Below the pieces are notes generated by a model. The model did no database searches, was not told the origin of the DNA, and was given only the letters and a program-made list of their open reading frames with translations. From contig NZ_JACBFD010000003.1 of assembly GCF_013391405.1 (NCBI RefSeq), positions 124,001 to 188,000 of the forward strand: DNA of 64,000 nucleotides, in the 5' to 3' direction. Source of the DNA: Staphylococcus sp. GSSP0090 (GTDB lineage: Bacteria; Bacillota; Bacilli; Staphylococcales; Staphylococcaceae). The translations under genes were made by a program, and so were the position numbers. This document shows, in pieces, positions 1-8,963 of the stretch; the stretch's first letter is position 1, and each line of letters begins with the position of its first letter.

Positions 1-572
1 AAATCAAGCATGAGTGCAAGGGCTGCACTTGAAATAGGTGCAGTAAGTGCTAAACCAAAGATGACGGATACTAAAATACCCATAATCAACGGTTGCTGTT
101 CAGTTGCGGCAATAATAATTTTACCTAAACTAGTCATAAATTCATTTAACGCTGGTCCAAATAACTTAGCGATAGCACCACCGATCACAATGGTAAGTAA
201 GGGTGTCACAATGATATCAATTTTAGTTTTACTTGCATAAAATCTACTTAATTCTACGACAATCAGTGTAGCAATATAGGCACCAACTGCACCGCCACCA
301 AATGTCGTATAACCTAATGTGCCAACAATCACACATGAAAAAATAACTAAAGGTTTAGCACCTAAGCCGTAAGCAATAGCAACCCCAATAGCCGCACCAG
401 TAACTGACATTGCGACTTTACCAATTTCTGATAAAAATGATAAATCTAACTGTGGTATGAGTGTTTGATTGCCAATTGTCTCTAAAATGAGACCGATAAT
501 TAAAGATCCAAATAATCCTAAAGCCATAAAACTTAATGCTTCAATAACCCATCTATGCAAATGATTTTTCAT
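1..572 (-). CDS. PfoR-like PTS transporter subunit IIC (3' truncated by window edge)
   Basis: Only the first ~190 residues are in the window; the C-terminus runs off the left edge. The product is very hydrophobic, with repeated glycine-rich membrane segments and motifs such as GALGYTTFGGG-type turns (here GTLGYTTFGGGAVGAY) and a late segment LTAPISSAALAL. This resembles the PTS_EIIC_2/PfoR family of membrane permease-like proteins, which lack fused EIIA or EIIB parts and whose substrate is mostly unknown. The ATG at 572 is preceded by AAGGGG at eight bases. It reads toward the left edge, upstream of and divergent from nothing visible. Family call is by recollection of motifs, so the substrate is left open. 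Confidence 0.7.
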   Translation of the reverse strand, partial: MKNHLHRWVIEALSFMALGLFGSLIIGLILETIGNQTLIPQLDLSFLSEIGKVAMSVTGAAIGVAIAYGLGAKPLVIFSCVIVGTLGYTTFGGGAVGAYIATLIVVELSRFYASKTKIDIIVTPLLTIVIGGAIAKLFGPALNEFMTSLGKIIIAATEQQPLIMGILVSVIFGLALTAPISSAALALMLD

Positions 573-683
573 TAAGTAATCCCCTTATTGTTTAATTAAA
601 TGATTTTATAAATTAATTTTAGTATATAGATAGTTAATGAGGTTGGCTAGGTTAATCTGAGATTTTTTTCACATACTTAACAT

Positions 684-718
684 AAAAACTGCCAATGCGT
701 TTGGATACGCACTGGCAG
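684..718 (-). terminator. Terminator of fda
   Basis: Stem CTGCCA..TGCGT / ACGCA..TGGCAG followed on the minus strand by TTTTTATG. It lies about 35 bases past the aldolase stop codon. Confidence 0.85.
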
Positions 719-750
719 TCTTGTGATGATATTTAAAAGTATAAACTAGA

Positions 751-1641
751 TTAATTTTTGTTTACAGAAGCATCATAGATAGATTCAACTGTTTCGCCTA
801 AGATTTTATCGAATTCTTCATCAGATTGATTTACATTTAAATCATTGATTAATGCACGTGAGAAGCTTGCGATTAAATCTTTATTTTGTTTAAGTACTTC
901 GTTTGCATGTTCTCTGCTATAACCACCAGATAACGCAACGACACGTACAACATTTGGATGGTTGATTAATGATTGATATTGATTTGCTTTAGTAGGGATA
1001 GTGACTTTAAGCATAACTAATTGATCATCATTTAATTTGTTTAATTCTTCTAAAATTGAATCAGTTAAATAAGCTTCAATGTCTTCTTTATTTTCAGCAT
1101 TAATATTTACTTCAGGTTCAATAATAGGCACTAAACCAGCCGCAATAATTTGTTTAGCAACTTCAAATTGTTGTTTAACAACTAAATCGATACCATCTTT
1201 ATTAAGCTCTAAGATATTAGAACGCATTTTAGTACCGAAAATTTTATGTTCATTTGCACGGCTTAATAAATCGTCTAATTCAGGCATTGGTTTCATCAAT
1301 TGAACGCCATCTTTTTGTTCATCTAAGCCTTTATCTATTTTTAAGAAAGGAACAATGCCTTTATCAGCTAGATAGTCCGCTGTATGTTTGCCTTCTACTT
1401 CGCGGTCCATTGTTTGTTCGAAAAGAATTGCACCAACAATTTTATCTGAGCTAAATGAAGGTGATGACACGATACGTGTACGCATGTCATGAACGAGTTT
1501 GAACATTTCGTCTTCACTGTCATATTGATCTTCTGTAACGCCGTAATCACGTAACGCTTTAGGTGTACTGCCACCACTTTGGTCTAATGCAGCAATGAAA
1601 CCTTTTCCATTTTTTACTTTGTCAAATTGTTCTTGATTCAT
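751..1641 (-). CDS. fda: Fructose-bisphosphate aldolase class I
   Basis: Cleaves fructose 1,6-bisphosphate to glyceraldehyde 3-phosphate and dihydroxyacetone phosphate in glycolysis, and runs backward in gluconeogenesis; cytosolic. The 296-residue product is the short bacterial class I form typical of staphylococci. Visible signatures are the N-terminal [19 protein letters not shown], the FLKIDKGLD segment and, near residue 210, [10 protein letters not shown], where the Schiff-base lysine is expected, then [13 protein letters not shown] near the phosphate site. An earlier in-frame GTG at 1650 lies inside the AAGGAG ribosome site, so the ATG at 1641 is the better start. Monocistronic, with a strong terminator downstream. 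Confidence 0.95.
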   Translation of the reverse strand: MNQEQFDKVKNGKGFIAALDQSGGSTPKALRDYGVTEDQYDSEDEMFKLVHDMRTRIVSSPSFSSDKIVGAILFEQTMDREVEGKHTADYLADKGIVPFLKIDKGLDEQKDGVQLMKPMPELDDLLSRANEHKIFGTKMRSNILELNKDGIDLVVKQQFEVAKQIIAAGLVPIIEPEVNINAENKEDIEAYLTDSILEELNKLNDDQLVMLKVTIPTKANQYQSLINHPNVVRVVALSGGYSREHANEVLKQNKDLIASFSRALINDLNVNQSDEEFDKILGETVESIYDASVNKN

Positions 1642-1755
1642 TCTTACCACTCCTTTTACTATATTCTCTTATAGTATGATAAAAATTGAAAAATAACGCA
1701 AGCTGTAGGCACTCTTTGCATCAAAATATAATAAATATTGTGTCATTATTAAAAA

Positions 1756-2490
1756 CTAATTCTGTAGCCCATGTGATTTACTAACTGAAATTAAAAATAT
1801 AGGTGTTGGATTATAAAATTCATCTTGTTCTGAATAAATACGTAAATAAATTTCAGTGTCTAAATGAATATGATTAAACCCTAATGTTTCTAAGATATCT
1901 ATATCTGTTTGAGGTCGAGGTTGGTGATTGATAGGTATACTTTGTTTGATTGCCTCACTTTCAGCGAGCATATCATTACCGAGTGTGTGGTGTGCATGTT
2001 CGGTGTTCAGAGATTTATAGTCAGTAAATGAATCGTTACCATAATTGGCATCAATATTAATCAATATACCGTCCGGTTTTAATACACGTAACCATTCTTG
2101 ATATGCTGCCTTTGTATTAGGGAGTAACCAAGTAACATTGCGGGAAATGACTATATCAAAAGTTTCATTATTAAATTGTAATGCTTCAGCATCCATAACT
2201 TGAAAACGAATAGCTTGATGATGACTTTGGGCGTTCTGTTTTGCTGATTGAATCATATCAGGAGAAAGATCTATACCTGTGACATCGGCGCCTAGTTTAC
2301 CGCATAAAATAGCTAAGAAGCCTGCACCAGTACCAATATCTAAGATTTTCATGCCAGGTTGTATAGGCGTTATGTTATTTATTTCTTCTATCCATTTTTG
2401 AGCATGTGCGCTTTCTAACTCTGCTAGTTTATTTTTACTAAAAGAATCTGCGCGTTTATCCCAATAATTAATTATCTGTGATTTGTCCAT
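1756..2490 (-). CDS. Class I SAM-dependent methyltransferase
   Basis: Predicted Rossmann-fold methyltransferase of 244 residues. Motif I is MKILDIGTGAGFLAILCGKLG (residues ~48-68, read as DIGTGAGF), followed by the acidic strand VTGIDLSPDMI and motif II FDIVISRNVTWLLPN, then RVLKPDGILINID. These are the Methyltransf_11/25 (UbiE-like) signatures; the acceptor cannot be told from sequence. The start has CGGAGTG eight bases upstream. It lies alone between the aldolase and the divergent choline transporter. Substrate specificity, small molecule versus tRNA or protein, is open. Confidence 0.85.
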   Translation of the reverse strand: MDKSQIINYWDKRADSFSKNKLAELESAHAQKWIEEINNITPIQPGMKILDIGTGAGFLAILCGKLGADVTGIDLSPDMIQSAKQNAQSHHQAIRFQVMDAEALQFNNETFDIVISRNVTWLLPNTKAAYQEWLRVLKPDGILINIDANYGNDSFTDYKSLNTEHAHHTLGNDMLAESEAIKQSIPINHQPRPQTDIDILETLGFNHIHLDTEIYLRIYSEQDEFYNPTPIFLISVSKSHGLQN

Positions 2491-2971
2491 TTGAATTCAC
2501 TCCGATTATTATAAAATATTGTTATTTATCCCATTATAGAATATTTAATTTTAAAAGTTTGTAATAACCATTTGAAAACATAAAAGCAAAATAAATCCAA
2601 CAATATAGCGAACAACTTTTATGCGATTTTTTATAAAAAATACCCCCGTTTATTATTAAAACATAAAAAAATAAAAACAAATATTTATACTTAATTAATG
2701 AATAAAAATACATAAAGTAAACTTTGTAAGATTTATTAATTTCGTTAAATTTAAACTTAACACTGTGATTGTAGCAATTTGCAAAGCAGAATTAATTATC
2801 TATTTTATATAAATATTCATATAATCAATTTCAGAATTTTGAATGTAATTTGCATTATTATTTAAAGTTCGTTAGTCTCATGTTTGTGAATTAATATATA
2901 TTTTTGCTAATGTTTATCTATTTTTAGCAACTTTTACATAGTTATAAAAATAAATACAGGGGTGTTCAATA
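2491..2971. other. Long AT-rich divergent intergenic region upstream of cudT
   Basis: About 480 bases between the methyltransferase and cudT, very rich in A and T. I see no convincing reading frame or RNA gene. The only notable element is the operator-like repeat at 2744-2761. The 210 bases between that element and the cudT start imply either a long 5' leader or a second promoter. Confidence 0.6.
2744..2761. promoter_or_regulatory. Putative CudC operator, copy 1 (upstream of cudT)
   Basis: GTTAAATTTAAACTTAAC matches GTTAAATAAAAATTTAAC ahead of cudA at 15 of 18 positions, with the shared frame GTTAA-N8-TTAAC. Both are preceded by TTC. The location ahead of the two choline-induced units suggests binding of the GbsR-type repressor CudC; that is inference. 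Confidence 0.55.
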
Positions 2972-4594
2972 ATGAAGAAAAATAAAGTTATGGATTGGAC
3001 GACCTTTATAGGCTCATCTGTTATTTTACTGATTGCAGTAATTCCTATGATGGTCTTTCCTAAAGCAAGTCAAGAAGTAATTACTAAAATGAACGATGCT
3101 GTTTCTAGTGCATTAGGTTCAGTTTATTTGCTTATCGGACTCGCTATTTTAGTATTTGTTTTGTACATAGCCTTTGGTAAATACGGTAATGTAACCTTAG
3201 GTAAAGCGACAGATAAGCCGGAGTTTAATAATTTTAGTTGGGCAGCCATGTTATTCTGTGCGGGTATTGCCTCTGATATTTTATATTGGGGGATTATCGA
3301 GTGGGCGTTCTACTATCAAGATCCGCCACATGGTGGTAAAGGTATGACTGATAGCGCACTAAATTATGCAACAATGTATGGCATGTTCCATTGGGGACCG
3401 ATTGCATGGGCGACCTTTGTACTGCCAGCGCTATGTATTGGTTATTTATTATTTGTGAAGAAAAAACCTATTTATAAAGTAAGCCAAACCTTGCGTCCAA
3501 TATTAAAAGGGCAGACAGATGGTCTTGTAGGCCAGGTTGTCGATATAATATTCATTTTTGGTTTGTTAGGTGGTGCAGCAACATCATTAGCACTTGGTGT
3601 ACCTATGATTGCAGCAGGTATAGAACGGCTAACGGGCATCGATGGTGACAATATGTTAATGCGTGGCGCTATCCTATTCTTAGTAACAGCGATTTTCGCA
3701 TATAGTTCATATTCAGGATTGAAAAAAGGCATAAAAGTGTTAAGTGATTGGAACGTTATCTTGTCATTTGTATTACTTGGTTTTGTATTAATTGTTGGAC
3801 CAACTGTATTTATTATGGAAACAACAATTACAAGTATGGGGAACATGATTAAGAACTTTTTCCAAATGGCGACGTGGTTAGAACCATTTGGTGGTATAGG
3901 TGGTCGTAAAGAAACCAATTTCCCACAACAATGGACGATATTCTATTGGTCATGGTGGATTGTTTACGCACCATTTATTGGTTTATTTATCGCACGTATT
4001 TCTAAGGGACGTACTTTAAAAGAAGTTGTTCTAGGTACTATTATATACGGTACATTAGGGTGTATGTTATTCTTCGGTATCTTTGGTAACTATGCTGTGT
4101 TTTTACAAATTAGTGGACAATTTGATGTAATTCAAAATTTAAACACACATGGTACGGAAGCTACAATCATTGAGGTATTGCATCAATTACCATTCCATAA
4201 TATTATCATTGTATTATTTATGCTGTCGGCAGTGTTGTTCTTAGCGACAACATTCGATTCTGGATCATACATCTTAGCAGCAGCATCTCAGAAAAAAGTC
4301 ATCGGTGAACCATTAAAAGCAAACCGTCTCTATTGGGCATTTGCGTTATGCTTATTGCCATTTGCGCTGATGTTGGTCGGTGGCGAAAGAGCGTTAGAAG
4401 TATTGAAAACAGCTGCCTTGTTAGCAAGTGTGCCAGTACTTGTGGTCTTTATTATGATGATGATTGCATTTATGCGAACACTCAATGAAGACAGACTTAA
4501 ATTGGAAAATCGGGCAGATAAGTATAGAGAAGTGGAACGACGGTCATTACGTATCACACAAGTTAGAGAACAAAAAGAAGACGATAATTTATAA
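2972..4594 (+). CDS. cudT: Choline transporter, BCCT family
   Basis: Secondary transporter that imports choline (or a related trimethylammonium compound) with a cation, feeding betaine synthesis. The 540-residue product has about 12 membrane segments. The family hallmark is the tryptophan-rich stretch around residues 320-335 (QQWTIFYWSWWIVYAPF), followed by GLFIARISKGRTLKEVV, the BCCT signature. Earlier MFHWGPIAWATF is also typical. Choline rather than betaine is inferred from its place beside cudC-cudA-cudB, the arrangement described for staphylococcal cud genes. It is transcribed alone and ends in a strong terminator, so it is separate from cudAB. The putative CudC box at 2744 suggests choline-responsive control. 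Confidence 0.92.
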   Translation: MKKNKVMDWTTFIGSSVILLIAVIPMMVFPKASQEVITKMNDAVSSALGSVYLLIGLAILVFVLYIAFGKYGNVTLGKATDKPEFNNFSWAAMLFCAGIASDILYWGIIEWAFYYQDPPHGGKGMTDSALNYATMYGMFHWGPIAWATFVLPALCIGYLLFVKKKPIYKVSQTLRPILKGQTDGLVGQVVDIIFIFGLLGGAATSLALGVPMIAAGIERLTGIDGDNMLMRGAILFLVTAIFAYSSYSGLKKGIKVLSDWNVILSFVLLGFVLIVGPTVFIMETTITSMGNMIKNFFQMATWLEPFGGIGGRKETNFPQQWTIFYWSWWIVYAPFIGLFIARISKGRTLKEVVLGTIIYGTLGCMLFFGIFGNYAVFLQISGQFDVIQNLNTHGTEATIIEVLHQLPFHNIIIVLFMLSAVLFLATTFDSGSYILAAASQKKVIGEPLKANRLYWAFALCLLPFALMLVGGERALEVLKTAALLASVPVLVVFIMMMIAFMRTLNEDRLKLENRADKYREVERRSLRITQVREQKEDDNL

Positions 4595-4603
4595 TTTGAA
4601 ACA

Positions 4604-4636
4604 AAAGCTGAGACAAAATCATGTCTCAGCTTTTTT
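4604..4636 (+). terminator. Terminator of cudT
   Basis: Perfect 12-bp stem AAAGCTGAGACA / TGTCTCAGCTTT with a six-base loop and a T run. Confidence 0.92.
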
Positions 4637-4679
4637 ATGCGTTAACTTAAGTTTTAATTGTCATACTTATTTGTAAAAT

Positions 4680-4718
4680 AAAAAGCGTCTCGTTTGAAAT
4701 TTAACGACAAACGGACGC
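4680..4718 (-). terminator. Terminator of cudC
   Basis: Stem GCGTC.GTTTG / CAAAC.GACGC with TTTTTATTTT following on the minus strand. Confidence 0.8.
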
Positions 4719-4761
4719 ATTTTGAAATTCTGTTGTTTTTGGTCTAACTAGCTCACACAAA

Positions 4762-5322
4762 TTAATCTTCTTTGTAGTTATTTTCAGGTATTGGGAAGTA
4801 TTTAAATATTTCTCCACTTTCGAGTGCATCACTTAAATGACCTAACCATTCATAGTAAGGTAAAGTATCGATTAATTGTTGCTTCGTTTCAACTGCTTCC
4901 GTCTTTGTCGTTGCATCTGCACTTTCATCATTGATAATGCTATCTAATATTGCAACGGAATCATGGACTGCTTCAGCATTAATGACAATTTCTCGACGCC
5001 ATTTTCGTGTGAAAAAATTACTGAAAAAGTTAAAGAAATCTTTCTCAGCAATAAAATGTTGCTTTCGACTACCTCTTGTAAATTGTTGCTTAACGATATC
5101 AAATTCTTGAAGTCTTTTGACACCAGCACTCATACTTGGCTTGCTCATCTGTAATTGTTCACGCATTTCATCGAGCGTCATACTTTCTTCGAATAGCATC
5201 GTCCCAAATAAATTACCAACACTTCTGTTGATGCCATATAGATCCATTGTTTCACCAATCGCATTGATGACAATATCTTTAGCTTCGTCTAATTGATGCT
5301 CAGGGTTGTTTGAATGTACCAT
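4762..5322 (-). CDS. cudC: Choline-responsive repressor CudC (GbsR/MarR-type)
   Basis: Winged-helix transcription factor of about 186 residues in the GbsR family, whose members repress choline uptake and oxidation genes and release DNA when choline is present (established for Bacillus GbsR). The helix-turn-helix is visible as MTLDEMREQLQMSKPSMSAGV followed by the wing-like RGSRKQHFIAE; the C-terminal half is helical. An in-frame start 57 bases upstream exists, but GGAGGTG lies six bases before the ATG at 5322, which is preferred (MVHSNNPEHQ). It is divergent from cudA and shares a 200-base control region with a palindrome at 5487-5504. Confidence 0.9.
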   Translation of the reverse strand: MVHSNNPEHQLDEAKDIVINAIGETMDLYGINRSVGNLFGTMLFEESMTLDEMREQLQMSKPSMSAGVKRLQEFDIVKQQFTRGSRKQHFIAEKDFFNFFSNFFTRKWRREIVINAEAVHDSVAILDSIINDESADATTKTEAVETKQQLIDTLPYYEWLGHLSDALESGEIFKYFPIPENNYKED

Positions 5323-5440
5323 ATTGTACACCTCCGACCAAATATTTTTTTGTGAATTCAAATTATAGCAGGTCAACAAACAGAATTTAAGTAGCGTTTT
5401 ATTATCTTCTATATATTAACCAAATGAAATTTGAACTTGT

Positions 5441-5470
5441 TTGACACCCTTTCATTTACTATGCTAACAT
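5441..5470 (+). promoter_or_regulatory. Promoter of cudAB
   Basis: TTGACA (5441-5446), 18-base spacer, TAACAT (5465-5470). The predicted start site falls directly before the operator palindrome at 5487-5504. Confidence 0.6.
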
Positions 5471-5486
5471 AAACTCTATAAAATTC

Positions 5487-5504
5487 GTTAAATAAAAATT
5501 TAAC
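5487..5504. promoter_or_regulatory. Putative CudC operator, copy 2 (cudC-cudA)
   Basis: GTTAAAT-AAAA-ATTTAAC is a perfect 7-bp inverted repeat. It starts 17 bases after the predicted -10 box, a classic repressor position, and matches the element at 2744-2761. Confidence 0.6.
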
Positions 5505-5526
5505 AAACTTAACGGAGGTAATTTTA

Positions 5527-7020
5527 ATGGAACTTGTAAATCAATTGTCTCGTCGTCAATACATTGATGGTGAGTGGGTAGATAGCTCGAACCAAGCAAC
5601 AAGACAAATTATTAATCCATATAACCAAGAAGTCATCTTCGAAGTTGCAGAAGGTACTGCAGAAGATAGTGAACGTGCGATATTAGCTGCACGTGTTGCT
5701 TTTGAAAAAGGTGAATGGTCATTAGAAACAAGTGAAAATAGAGGCAAAAAAGTACGTGCTATTGCCGATTTAATTGTGTCACATCGTGAAGAATTAGCGA
5801 GACTTGAAACATTAGATACAGGTAAAACATTAGAAGAATCTTACGCAGATATGGACGATATTGCGAACGTATTTAACTACTTTGCAGGTTTAGCAGATAA
5901 AGAAGGCGGAGAATTGATAGATTCTCCAATTCCAAATACAGAAAGCAAAGTAATCAAAGAACCTATTGGTGTGGTAACACAAATTACGCCATGGAATTAT
6001 CCATTACTACAAGCTTCATGGAAAATCGCACCAGCATTAGCAACGGGTTGTTCACTTGTCATGAAACCAAGTGAAATCACACCTTTAACAACAATTCGTG
6101 TATTCGAATTAATGGAAGAAGTTGGCTTTCCTAAAGGTGTCATTAATTTAGTATTAGGAAAAGGATCTGACGTTGGTGAACCATTATCTGCACATAAAGA
6201 GGTAGATTTAGTTTCATTTACTGGCGGTATAAAAACTGGTAAGCACATTATGAAACAAGCGGCAGATCATGTTACGAATGTTGCACTAGAACTTGGCGGT
6301 AAGAATCCTAATGTGATTTTTGATGATGCAGATTTTGATTTAGCAGTAGATCAAGCATTAAACGGTGGATTCTTCCATGCTGGTCAAGTTTGTTCAGCAG
6401 GCGCAAGAATCATTGTGCATAATGATATTAAAGATAAGTTCGAAGCAGCACTCATTGAAAGAGTTAAAAATATTAAATTAGGTAATGGTTTTGACTCAGA
6501 AACGGAAATGGGGCCTGTGATTTCGGCTGAACATAGAGAAAAAATTGAAAACTATATGGAAATTGCAAAAGAAGAAAATGCAACCATTGCTATCGGTGGT
6601 AAACGTCCTGAACGTGAAGACTTACAAGATGGTTTCTTCTTTGAACCAACTGTAATTACAGACTGCGATACTTCTATGCGCATTGTTCAAGAGGAAGTGT
6701 TTGGCCCTGTTGTAACAATCGAAGGTTTTTCAACGGAAGCAGAAGCGATAGAACTTGCGAACGATTCTATTTATGGTTTAGCAGGCGGCGTATTTACACA
6801 AGATATCGGTAAAGCTGAACGCGTCGTTAATAAATTAAAAATGGGTACAGTTTGGATTAATGACTTCCATCCATATTTCGCACAAGCGCCTTGGGGTGGA
6901 TACAAACAATCAGGTATTGGTAGAGAACTTGGTAAAGAAGGTCTAGCTGAATATCAAGTAGAGAAACACATATTACGTAATACAAACCCAGAACCAGTTA
7001 ATTGGTTTGGTAAAGCATAA
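5527..7020 (+). CDS. cudA: Betaine aldehyde dehydrogenase
   Basis: Oxidises betaine aldehyde to glycine betaine with NAD(P)+, the second step of osmoprotectant synthesis; cytosolic. The 497-residue product is full length for the aldehyde dehydrogenase superfamily. Visible are the substrate/cofactor motif QITPWNYPLLQASWK, the nucleotide-binding FTGGIKTGKHI, the general-base glutamate in ALELGGKNPNV, the catalytic cysteine in FFHAGQVCSAGAR, and EEVFGPVV. The ATG has CGGAGG at a good distance. It is followed after 58 bases by choline dehydrogenase, with which it shares the promoter at 5441. Also called betB or gbsA; cudA follows the staphylococcal naming. Confidence 0.95.
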   Translation: MELVNQLSRRQYIDGEWVDSSNQATRQIINPYNQEVIFEVAEGTAEDSERAILAARVAFEKGEWSLETSENRGKKVRAIADLIVSHREELARLETLDTGKTLEESYADMDDIANVFNYFAGLADKEGGELIDSPIPNTESKVIKEPIGVVTQITPWNYPLLQASWKIAPALATGCSLVMKPSEITPLTTIRVFELMEEVGFPKGVINLVLGKGSDVGEPLSAHKEVDLVSFTGGIKTGKHIMKQAADHVTNVALELGGKNPNVIFDDADFDLAVDQALNGGFFHAGQVCSAGARIIVHNDIKDKFEAALIERVKNIKLGNGFDSETEMGPVISAEHREKIENYMEIAKEENATIAIGGKRPEREDLQDGFFFEPTVITDCDTSMRIVQEEVFGPVVTIEGFSTEAEAIELANDSIYGLAGGVFTQDIGKAERVVNKLKMGTVWINDFHPYFAQAPWGGYKQSGIGRELGKEGLAEYQVEKHILRNTNPEPVNWFGKA

Positions 7021-7078
7021 GATAGATTTTTTAAATTAATAAAAGTAATGTATACAAACTATGGGAGGCAGTATCACA

Positions 7079-8761
7079 ATGAAGCAATCATATGATTATA
7101 TCATTATAGGCGGAGGAAGTGCTGGATCAGTTCTTGGTAGCCGAATAAGTGAAGATGCATCGAATAATGTACTTGTATTAGAAGCTGGACGCAGTGATTA
7201 TCCTTGGGACTTATTAATACAAATGCCAGCAGCATTAATGTATCCTGCTGGTAATAAATTGTACGATTGGATTTATGAAACAACACCTGAACCACATATG
7301 GATGGTCGTAAAGTAGGACATGCACGTGGTAAAGTATTGGGTGGTTCAAGTTCAATTAACGGTATGATTTATCAAAGAGGTAACCCTATGGATTATGAAA
7401 AATGGGCGAAACCTGAAGGTATGGATTCATGGGATTATGCACATTGTTTACCATACTTTAAACGTTTAGAGAAAACATTTGGTGCGACAAAAGATGATCA
7501 ATTCCGTGGTCATCATGGACCAATTAAACTAAGAAGAGGACCTGCGGATAACCCATTATTCCAAGCTTTCTTCGACGCTGGTGTTGAAGCGGGTTATAAT
7601 AAAACACCAGATGTAAATGGGTTCCGTCAAGAAGGTTTCGGTCCGTTCGACAGTCAAGTACATAATGGTCGTCGTGTATCTGCATCAAGAGCATATTTAC
7701 ACCCAGCAATGAAACGTAAGAATTTAGAAGTGCAAACGCGCGCATTTGTTACGAAATTAAACTTTGAAGGTAACAAAGTAACAGGCGTTACATTTAAGAA
7801 AAATGGTAAAGAACACACAGTGAATGCGAAAGAGGTCATTCTATCAGGTGGCGCAATCAATTCACCACAATTATTACAATTATCAGGTATCGGTGATTCA
7901 GAACATTTACGTTCATTAGGTATTGAACCACGTATACACTTACCAGGTGTCGGTGAAAACTTTGAAGACCATTTAGAAGTTTATGTGCAACATGCATGTA
8001 AAGAACCGGTTTCAATGCAACCAAGTTTAAATAAACTTAAAATGCCATTTATAGGTTTACAATGGATTTTTGGACGCAAAGGTGCGGCAGCATCGAACCA
8101 TTTCGAAGGCGGTGGCTTTGTGCGTTCAAATGATGAAGTGGACTATCCAAACTTAATGTTCCACTTTTTACCAATTGCAGTAAGATACGATGGTACAAAA
8201 GCGCCGGCAGCACATGGTTATCAAGTACACGTAGGACCTATGTACTCAAATTCTCGTGGTCATTTAAAAATCAAATCAAAAGATCCTTTTGTTAAGCCAG
8301 ATTTTGTATTTAACTACTTATCGACAGAAGAAGATAAACGAGAATGGGTTGAAGCAATTAAAGTTGCCAGAAATATCTTAGGTCAAAAAGCATTAGATCC
8401 TTATAACGGTGGAGAAATTTCACCTGGACCTGAAGTACAAACAGACGAAGAAATTATTGAATGGGTAAAACGCGATGGTGAAACAGCATTACATCCATCT
8501 TGTAGTTGTAGAATGGGTCCTGCTTCAGATGAAATGTCAGTCGTGGATCCAGAAACATTCAAAGTACATGGTATGGAAAATCTCCGTGTTGTAGATGCAT
8601 CAGTAATGCCACGTACAACAAATGGTAATATCCATTCACCAGTATTAATGATGGCTGAGAAAGCATCAGATATCATCCGTGGTAAAAAACCATTAGATCC
8701 AGAATATATTGATTTCTATCGTCATGGTGTACATGATAAAGATGCGGGTACTGTTAAATAA
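7079..8761 (+). CDS. cudB: Choline dehydrogenase (GMC oxidoreductase)
   Basis: FAD enzyme that oxidises choline to betaine aldehyde, the first step of the pathway. The 560-residue product belongs to the glucose-methanol-choline family: dinucleotide-binding [16 protein letters not shown] at the N-terminus, the first GMC signature around [18 protein letters not shown], the second around [17 protein letters not shown], and the C-terminal catalytic region [10 protein letters not shown] with [17 protein letters not shown]. The ATG at 7079 has GGGAGG seven to eight bases upstream; an in-frame codon at 7061 has no ribosome site. Cotranscribed with cudA; also called betA. Confidence 0.95.
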   Translation: MKQSYDYIIIGGGSAGSVLGSRISEDASNNVLVLEAGRSDYPWDLLIQMPAALMYPAGNKLYDWIYETTPEPHMDGRKVGHARGKVLGGSSSINGMIYQRGNPMDYEKWAKPEGMDSWDYAHCLPYFKRLEKTFGATKDDQFRGHHGPIKLRRGPADNPLFQAFFDAGVEAGYNKTPDVNGFRQEGFGPFDSQVHNGRRVSASRAYLHPAMKRKNLEVQTRAFVTKLNFEGNKVTGVTFKKNGKEHTVNAKEVILSGGAINSPQLLQLSGIGDSEHLRSLGIEPRIHLPGVGENFEDHLEVYVQHACKEPVSMQPSLNKLKMPFIGLQWIFGRKGAAASNHFEGGGFVRSNDEVDYPNLMFHFLPIAVRYDGTKAPAAHGYQVHVGPMYSNSRGHLKIKSKDPFVKPDFVFNYLSTEEDKREWVEAIKVARNILGQKALDPYNGGEISPGPEVQTDEEIIEWVKRDGETALHPSCSCRMGPASDEMSVVDPETFKVHGMENLRVVDASVMPRTTNGNIHSPVLMMAEKASDIIRGKKPLDPEYIDFYRHGVHDKDAGTVK

Positions 8762-8833
8762 AATTTAATTAACGAAGTTTAGTAAAAATGAAATAGATAT
8801 AGAGGTGAGACATGTATTTGTCATAGCCTTAGA

Positions 8834-8870
8834 CTGCCGACAAAGCTTCTGGCTTTGTTGGCAGTTTTTT
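8834..8870 (+). terminator. Terminator of cudAB
   Basis: Stem CTGCCGACAAAGC / GCTTTGTTGGCAG with one wobble, then TTTTTT. Confidence 0.9.
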
Positions 8871-8880
8871 CTATTAAATA

Positions 8881-8915
8881 AAGAGGCCTAATCCATATTA
8901 AGGAATAGGCCTCTT
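8881..8915 (-). terminator. Terminator of the glycosyltransferase gene
   Basis: Stem AAGAGGCCTA / TAGGCCTCTT; on the minus strand it is followed by a T-rich stretch. Placed about 50 bases after the stop at 8964. Confidence 0.75.
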
Positions 8916-8963
8916 GCTTTGAATGTGAGTGCGTATAGCTTATGCTAATTTCAATTTCATAAG

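Noticed and set aside
3472..3918. 148-codon minus-strand frame inside cudT
   Set aside because: Shadow of the BCCT transporter; no supporting signals.
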